The notes beneath the pieces were generated by a model. That model made no database searches. It was not told the DNA's origin and worked only from the letters and a program-made list of their open reading frames with translations. From positions 671,676 through 735,675 of the forward strand of contig NZ_MRDL01000036.1 of NCBI RefSeq assembly GCF_002008365.1: DNA of 64,000 nucleotides. The letters run 5' to 3'. Source of the DNA: Rhizobium leguminosarum bv. viciae USDA 2370 (GTDB lineage: Bacteria; Pseudomonadota; Alphaproteobacteria; Rhizobiales; Rhizobiaceae). Made by a program: the position numbers and the translations under genes. Below are positions 59,599 to 64,000 of the stretch, piece by piece (the first letter of the stretch is position 1; each line of letters begins with the position of its first letter).

Positions 59599-60507
59599 AT
59601 GACCTTGCCCTTCAGCCCCTATCAGGAAATTGTCGATATCGCGATGCGCTTCGCGACCGGTGACGGCGAGTTCGCGACTGATATCGGCAATCTTCACATC
59701 AGCCGTCGGTCCAAGCCCAGCGATCCGCTGCACAGCAGCTATCGGCCCTGTTTTGCCTTTGTCCTGCAGGGGGCCAAGAGCCTACGCCTCGGCGCGGAAC
59801 TTATCAGCTATGGGACTGGCGACTATCTGCTGACCTCGCTCGATCTGCCGGTCGCCTGGCGCGTCACGGAGGCGAGCCCTGAGGTTCCGCATCTCTGCAT
59901 GGGGCTGGCAATCGATTCCGAAAAGCTGCTGGAGTTGCTCAGCCGCATCGATATTCCGCGCCCAGCCGCCGATACCGACGGGCAGCGCGGGATGGCGGTG
60001 AACGTCGCTCCGCCTGAGCTCCTGGATGCTGCCGTCCGCCTGTTGCGCTTGCTCGATCGTCCAGGCGACATTCCTGCCATGGCGCCGCTGATCGAACAGG
60101 AAATCCTCTACCGGGTGCTGACCGGGCCGGATGGCGCGCGGCTGATCAACATCGCCACTGCAGACAGCCACAGCAACAGGGTTGCGCGCGCCGTCGCATG
60201 GCTGAAGGAGAATTTTGCCCGGCCACTGCGCATCGAAGACCTTGCCGACCGCGTCAGCATGAGCGTGTCGTCTTTCCATCATCACTTCAAGTCGGTCACG
60301 GCGATGACGCCGGTGCAGTATCAGAAGCAGCTTCGACTGCACGAGGCGCGCCGTCTGATGCTCGTGGAGCGCCTCGATGCGGGCACGGCCGGCCACCGCG
60401 TCGGTTACCAAAGCCCGTCGCAGTTCAGCCGCGAATACAGCCGCCTCTACGGCGCCTCGCCGGCTCGCGATGTCGACGGCGCTCGCGACATCATGGCGGC
60501 GGAGTAG
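59599..60507 (+). CDS. AraC-family transcriptional regulator
   Basis: A 302-residue regulator. The N-terminal AraC_N domain (SDPLHSSYRPCFAFVLQGAKSL) is followed by the double helix-turn-helix (LRIEDLADRVSMSVSSFHHHFKSVTAMTPVQYQKQLRL as a region). It resembles YqhC-type regulators, which activate an adjacent alcohol dehydrogenase; the alcohol dehydrogenase at 58347 is divergent, 206 bases away. ATG 59599. Confidence 0.9.
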   Translation: MTLPFSPYQEIVDIAMRFATGDGEFATDIGNLHISRRSKPSDPLHSSYRPCFAFVLQGAKSLRLGAELISYGTGDYLLTSLDLPVAWRVTEASPEVPHLCMGLAIDSEKLLELLSRIDIPRPAADTDGQRGMAVNVAPPELLDAAVRLLRLLDRPGDIPAMAPLIEQEILYRVLTGPDGARLINIATADSHSNRVARAVAWLKENFARPLRIEDLADRVSMSVSSFHHHFKSVTAMTPVQYQKQLRLHEARRLMLVERLDAGTAGHRVGYQSPSQFSREYSRLYGASPARDVDGARDIMAAE

Positions 60508-60644
60508 CGCGGCGGGCGTCTGGAAGCCATGTATTGTCGAGATTTGTCGTCCGATCGGTCGAAGCAAAGCGACGATGGCGAGAGCTGCGGTGATGACTGC
60601 TGCGACCATCTGGTATTTCATCGGCTTTCCCTCATCGCCAGATT

Positions 60645-61091
60645 TCAGTTGTTGATCGCGATGATCGCCCAATGGCTCGCCTCGCAGGCGGTGTCGTCGC
60701 AGACCGCGCCCATCCAGACGGCGCCGCCGGCCATCATGACGCCGTCGCTGTTGACGAAGAGATCCTCGTATTGCTGGCGTCCGACGGCGCGGCGCGTCTC
60801 GGGCGTCACGAGATCGTCGAAATTGTCGATGAAATCCTCAGCGGTCTCGACGTCGTAGGTCTGGCCGTTGGCCTTGACCGTCAGCGGGTATTCGGCAAGG
60901 CCGGCGATGGTCTCGGCGTCGCCTGAGCGCATAGCCCGAACAAGTTGGCGCAGCGGCCGGTCGAAGCTTGCGGCATCGCCGTGTAGTTCCTCGATGCGGT
61001 TATAGACGTCGCTGTCGGACTGCGCGAGAGCGCTTGAGCCGCCAAGGAGGATTGCTCCGAGCAGGAGAAGAGCTGCAGACAGGCGTGACAT
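60645..61091 (-). CDS. Hypothetical exported protein
   Basis: I do not recognise this 148-residue protein. It has a signal peptide ending SALA (about residue 23), then a mainly helical acidic region and a final part with a Cys pair (AVCDDTACEAS) that could be disulphide-bonded. GGAGG precedes ATG 61091, so expression is plausible. The surrounding genes give no functional clue. Confidence 0.75.
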   Translation of the reverse strand: MSRLSAALLLLGAILLGGSSALAQSDSDVYNRIEELHGDAASFDRPLRQLVRAMRSGDAETIAGLAEYPLTVKANGQTYDVETAEDFIDNFDDLVTPETRRAVGRQQYEDLFVNSDGVMMAGGAVWMGAVCDDTACEASHWAIIAINN

Positions 61092-61207
61092 CGAAGCCTC
61101 CGGGCAAATGGTATAGCGCGATATTATGCGGTCGCCGAGGATTCGCGCCTATCCAATTCTGGTGTTTCATCGCGGTTTCACGTATTAAAAAAATCTATCT
61201 GGACTTC

Positions 61208-61236
61208 TTGACGATCTGATCGGTTTATCGCATAAA
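61208..61236 (+). promoter_or_regulatory. Predicted promoter of the TetR gene
   Basis: TTGACG (61208-61213) and CATAAA (61231-61236) are 17 bases apart. A palindrome follows immediately downstream. Confidence 0.6.
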
Positions 61237-61246
61237 CCTCGCGAAC

Positions 61247-61262
61247 CGTACCGTACGGTACG
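61247..61262. promoter_or_regulatory. 16-bp perfect palindrome, probable TetR operator
   Basis: CGTACCGTACGGTACG lies between the predicted -10 box and the TetR start codon. This is the standard position for an autorepression site. Confidence 0.75.
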
Positions 61263-61265
61263 TAT

Positions 61266-61931
61266 ATGGGAGCCATGACCGTGTCTGTCGATACCGCAGA
61301 GCCGAGCGAATTTTCGCCGCGCCAGAACGCCGTTCTGGAGCAGGCGCTGCGATTGCTCGTCGATGGCGGCGAGAAGGCGCTGACGACTTCGGGCGTCGCG
61401 CGCGCAGCCAATTGCTCGAAGGAAAGCCTCTACAAGTGGTTCGGCGATCGCGACGGTCTGCTATCGGCGATGATTGCGTATCAGGCGAGCAAGGTGCGCA
61501 CCTTCGAGCGCAATGGAGAGCGGCTGACGGCGGCGAGCCTGCACGACCATGTCGTCATTTTCGCGCGTGACCTGCTCGAGGTGCTCGCCGGCGACGTCTC
61601 GCTGGCACTGAACCGGTTGGCGATCGGCCAGTCGAACCGTGACGGCTCGAAGCTCGGCAAGCTGCTGCTCGAGCGCGGCCGTCGCCAGATCGACCGGCGC
61701 GCCATGGCGCTGATCGATGCCGGGAAGAGGGCAGGGCTCCTGCGTTTTTCCGATGCCGACGAGGCTTATCACACGCTTTACGGCTTGATCGTTTCCGACC
61801 TGCATGTGCGCATGCTGCTCGGTGAGCCAGGCCTCAAGGATACCGCGCGCCAGGCGGAGAGGGCGGTCACCGCCTTCCTCAGGCTTTATGGCACGGACAA
61901 GGTTCTGGCGGAGATGCCGGTTCTCGGTTGA
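61266..61931 (+). CDS. TetR-family transcriptional regulator
   Basis: A 221-residue regulator. The helix-turn-helix is about 25-72 (LLVDGGEKALTTSGVARAANCSKESLYKWFGDRDGLL as a region). The remaining helices do not match a known effector domain. The start is unsure: ATG 61266 or ATG 61275. It is 49 bases upstream of ilvC, and no terminator is apparent, so ilvC could partly be read through from it. Target gene not known. Confidence 0.9.
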   Translation: MGAMTVSVDTAEPSEFSPRQNAVLEQALRLLVDGGEKALTTSGVARAANCSKESLYKWFGDRDGLLSAMIAYQASKVRTFERNGERLTAASLHDHVVIFARDLLEVLAGDVSLALNRLAIGQSNRDGSKLGKLLLERGRRQIDRRAMALIDAGKRAGLLRFSDADEAYHTLYGLIVSDLHVRMLLGEPGLKDTARQAERAVTAFLRLYGTDKVLAEMPVLG

Positions 61932-61980
61932 TTCCGCTTTAATGACAGTCAACAAGACAAGCAAAGGGAAGGAACTTCAA

Positions 61981-63000
61981 ATGCGCGTCTATTACGATCG
62001 TGATGCCGATCTCAACCTCATCAAGTCCAAGAACGTCGTCATCGTCGGCTACGGCTCCCAGGGTCGCGCGCACGCGCTGAACCTCAAGGACAGCGGCCAT
62101 GCAAACGTGGTCATCGCTCTCAAGGCCGGCTCGCCGACCATCAAGAAGGCAGAGGCCGACGGCTTCAAGGTCATGACCGTTGCCGACGCTGCCAAATGGG
62201 GTGACCTCCTGATGATGGCTACGCCTGACGAACTTCAGGCCGACATCTACAAGGCCGACATCGCCGGCAACATCCGCGACGGCGCTGCGATCGCTTTTGC
62301 ACACGGCCTCAACGTTCATTTCGGCCTCATCGAGCCGAAGGCATCGCTCGACGTCGTCATGATCGCGCCGAAGGGTCCGGGCCATACGGTTCGCGGCGAA
62401 TACCAGAAGGGCGGCGGCGTTCCCTGCCTCGTTGCCGTTCACCAGAACGCGTCCGGCAATGCGCTTGAACTGGCGCTCTCCTACGCCTGCGGCGTCGGCG
62501 GCGGTCGCTCGGGCATCATCGAAACCAACTTCCGCGAAGAATGCGAAACCGACCTCTTCGGCGAACAGGTCGTTCTCTGCGGCGGTCTGGTCGAGCTCAT
62601 CCGCGCTGGCTTCGAAACGCTGGTTGAAGCCGGCTACGCGCCTGAAATGGCCTATTTCGAATGCCTGCACGAGGTGAAGCTGATCGTCGACCTGATCTAT
62701 GAAGGCGGCATCGCCAACATGAACTACTCGATCTCGAACACGGCCGAGTGGGGCGAATACGTCTCCGGCCCGCGCATCATCACCGCCGAGACCAAGGCCG
62801 AGATGAAGCGCGTGCTCAAGGACATCCAGACCGGCAAGTTCACTTCCGATTGGATGCAGGAATACCGTGCCGGCGGCTCGCGCTTCAAGGGCATCCGCCG
62901 CATGAACGACAGCCACCAGATCGAGGAAGTCGGCGCCAAGCTGCGCGGCATGATGCCCTGGATCGGCAAGAACAAGTTGGTCGACAAGTCGGTCAACTAA
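61981..63000 (+). CDS. ilvC: Ketol-acid reductoisomerase
   Basis: Second common step of branched-chain amino-acid synthesis: acetolactate to dihydroxy-isovalerate. It has 339 residues (class I, short form). The NADPH-binding loop is VGYGSQGRAHALNLKDSG (about 23-40), the catalytic part includes IAPKGPGHTVRGEY and ETDLFGEQVVLCGG, and FECLHEVKLIVDLIYEGG supplies metal ligands. GGGAAGGAAC precedes ATG 61981. It is 33 kb from ilvIH. A terminator follows. Confidence 0.97.
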   Translation: MRVYYDRDADLNLIKSKNVVIVGYGSQGRAHALNLKDSGHANVVIALKAGSPTIKKAEADGFKVMTVADAAKWGDLLMMATPDELQADIYKADIAGNIRDGAAIAFAHGLNVHFGLIEPKASLDVVMIAPKGPGHTVRGEYQKGGGVPCLVAVHQNASGNALELALSYACGVGGGRSGIIETNFREECETDLFGEQVVLCGGLVELIRAGFETLVEAGYAPEMAYFECLHEVKLIVDLIYEGGIANMNYSISNTAEWGEYVSGPRIITAETKAEMKRVLKDIQTGKFTSDWMQEYRAGGSRFKGIRRMNDSHQIEEVGAKLRGMMPWIGKNKLVDKSVN

Positions 63001-63024
63001 GCGGTTTCAAGATTCTGCGGTTGG

Positions 63025-63050
63025 AGGCCGGGGCGAAAGCTCCGGCCTTT
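63025..63050. terminator. Terminator between ilvC and the convergent methyltransferase
   Basis: A ten-base-pair stem (AGGCCGGGGC / GCTCCGGCCT) with a GAAA tetraloop is followed by TTT. It lies just after the ilvC stop and ends at the methyltransferase stop. Confidence 0.75.
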
Positions 63051-63636
63051 ACCGTTCTGCGCTCACGGTCAGCCAGCGGGTCGGCTTGCCGTCATAGCCG
63101 CCGCCGTCGCTCTCGCTGATGGCGATGTTCCCCCAGCCGCCGTTCGTCAAAAGCTCCGACAGCCATTCGGCGGAGGGATAGTTGTAATACCGCCCAAAGC
63201 TGTCATGGCCTTCCGCATCGCCTGCCTTGAAGGTCGCATGAATGATGCCGCCTGTCCTCAGGGCGCGCCGGATGCGGGCGAAGACATCGGGCAACTCGGG
63301 CCTCGGGACGTGGAGAAGGCTTGCCTGCGCCCAGACACCGTCGAAGGCGCTGTCGGCGTCGAGCTCTTGGAACAGCATGACCCTGACCGGTCTGCCGATC
63401 AGAACTTCCGCTTGTCTTGCAAGCTTGGCCGAGCCATCCGTCGGCATAACGTCGAAACCCTGCGACAGCATGTAGGCGCTGTCCTGCCCGCCGCCGCAGC
63501 CGAGTTCGAGGATTGCCGCACCGGGTGCAAGGCCAGCGAGGAAGGCATCGAGCCGCTGCTTTGGCAGGCTGCGCGCCCGGTTGACATACGTCTCGGCATT
63601 TTCCTCGTAGAAGGCGGAGGTGCAGTCAGGAGGCAT
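63049..63636 (-). CDS. Class I SAM-dependent methyltransferase
   Basis: A 195-residue methyltransferase with the SAM motif ILELGCGGGQDSAYML (about 42-57), then MPTDGSAKLARQAEVL, FDGVWAQASLLHVPRPEL and GIIHATFKAGD. The N-terminus has FYEENAETYVNRA, like small-molecule methyltransferases related to tellurite/arsenite-type enzymes. ATG 63636 lies inside the end of the ParE-type gene, so the two are coupled. Confidence 0.88.
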   Translation of the reverse strand: MPPDCTSAFYEENAETYVNRARSLPKQRLDAFLAGLAPGAAILELGCGGGQDSAYMLSQGFDVMPTDGSAKLARQAEVLIGRPVRVMLFQELDADSAFDGVWAQASLLHVPRPELPDVFARIRRALRTGGIIHATFKAGDAEGHDSFGRYYNYPSAEWLSELLTNGGWGNIAISESDGGGYDGKPTRWLTVSAER

Positions 63637-63961
63637 GCTGTTCGGCCGATCGCGGGCGTCGGTTGGATTGAAGATGTTTTTCGGGAAGCCGGTCCGCGTC
63701 GATGATGTCAATGACGACAATCCCTTCCGATGCCACCCGGTAGAAGGCGACGTGGCGCATGTGGAGGAGCCGGCGAAGGCCAGCGCCGAGTTCGTCGCAC
63801 TCTTCTCCCATGGAGGGAGCGTGGGAAAGAAGCACGAAAATCCTGTCCCAGTCGAGAAGATAGGCGTCTGCCTGCGCCTCGCCGAAGTTGAGGCAAGCAT
63901 ATTCGTCGATGCCTGATAGCACGGCGTCCGCGGTTCGGGTCAGCCTATAGGTTGTTGTCAC
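63626..63961 (-). CDS. ParE/RelE-type toxin
   Basis: A 111-residue protein of the RelE/ParE toxin superfamily. It starts with the typical TYRLTRTADAVLSGIDEYACLNFGEAQADAYL helical pattern (as a region) and ends in the core strands MRHVAFYRVASEGIVVIDIID. The start is GTG 63961 with AAGG about nine bases upstream. It overlaps the end of the upstream antitoxin frame by 17 bases and the methyltransferase start by 11. Confidence 0.87.
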   Translation of the reverse strand: MTTTYRLTRTADAVLSGIDEYACLNFGEAQADAYLLDWDRIFVLLSHAPSMGEECDELGAGLRRLLHMRHVAFYRVASEGIVVIDIIDADRLPEKHLQSNRRPRSAEQHAS

Positions 63962-64000
63962 GCAGCTTGGCCTTCGTTTCCGACAGGATGTCGGGAATGC
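63945..64000 (-). CDS. Antitoxin C-terminus (partial at window edge)
   Basis: On the minus strand the frame ending in TAG at 63945-63947 reads IPDILSETKAKLRDNNL, a helical, charged tail that fits the C-terminus of a ParD/CopG-type antitoxin. Only 17 codons fall inside the window. Its overlap with the toxin start matches standard antitoxin-toxin operons. Confidence 0.6.
   Translation of the reverse strand, partial: IPDILSETKAKLRDNNL

Noticed and set aside
59782..60672. A minus-strand frame starting with a hydrophobic segment (MKYQMVAAVITAALAIVALL from 60621)
   Set aside because: The first 20 residues look like a membrane helix and a GAGGGA stretch precedes the ATG, so a small membrane protein is conceivable. 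The frame then runs antisense through the AraC gene without a stop, so I do not call it.
1..64000. CRISPR array, prophage or insertion-sequence gene
   Set aside because: No regularly spaced repeats, phage structural genes or transposase-like frames were seen. The repeated short sequences are palindromic intergenic elements.

Overview
The window is a chromosomal segment from a rhizobial alphaproteobacterium, most likely the Rhizobium etli / R. leguminosarum group. The evidence is high GC coding DNA, a two-piece permuted tmRNA whose tag reads ANDNYAEARLAA, the thyA-folA-hflK-hflC-degP gene order, rhizobial protein types (alphaproteobacterial SspB, DUF4169, a flagellin with no variable domain) and many short palindromic intergenic elements of the kind that litter Rhizobium genomes. 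I see no CRISPR array, tRNA, rRNA, prophage or intact insertion sequence.

Layout: 0.1-8.5 kb holds a lone flagellin, an OmpA-type lipoprotein, a DUF2000 gene facing an AraC regulator, an AbrB-type membrane protein, a LysR / aldo-keto reductase pair and an FAD-linked D-2-hydroxyacid oxidase. 8.7-19.8 kb is a conserved core: a large AsmA-like protein, a ribbon-helix-helix protein, DUF4169, sspB, the tmRNA gene ssrA, thyA, folA, hflK, hflC and a DegP-like protease. It is rich in protein quality control: tmRNA tagging, the SspB adaptor for ClpXP, the HflKC modulator of FtsH, and DegP. 20-27 kb holds serB and miaA (divergent start codons one base apart), a MocR regulator opposite a LysE exporter and a DapA-like enzyme, and a HerA-type ATPase. 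27.2-29.8 kb is the ilvIH operon with a leader peptide and transcription attenuator; ilvC lies far away at 62 kb.

30-45 kb is accessory metabolism and regulation: a second aldo-keto reductase, a LysE exporter, an SDR-DoxX fusion coupled to a DUF2269 protein, a cobalt-type nitrile hydratase operon (alpha, beta, activator), an ECF sigma / anti-sigma / secreted-protein cluster, a cupin-MarR divergent pair with two palindromic operators, an Rrf2 regulator, an MscS-type channel with a cyclic-nucleotide-type domain, a carboxymuconolactone decarboxylase-like / NmrA / cupin operon with its LysR neighbour, and a RecD-like helicase. 45-64 kb continues with a MerR-LuxR hybrid regulator, pdxJ, a QorB-like reductase opposite a one-cysteine HxlR regulator, a TetR-MFS pair, a MarR-GNAT fusion with its own operators, an amino-acid racemase opposite an Lrp regulator, an NDH-2 dehydrogenase, an Otr(A)/Tet(M)-like ribosomal protection GTPase, an acyltransferase of unusual composition, an AraC / alcohol dehydrogenase pair, a TetR gene directly before ilvC, a methyltransferase and a ParE-type toxin whose antitoxin runs off the right edge.

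No single dramatic new system is evident. The signals most worth follow-up are the nearly leaderless ilv leader/attenuator, a peptide motif shared by SspB and its DUF4169 neighbour in the tmRNA locus, the predicted Rrf2, MarR and MarR-GNAT operators, and the intergenic repeats that supply the C-termini of two proteins.
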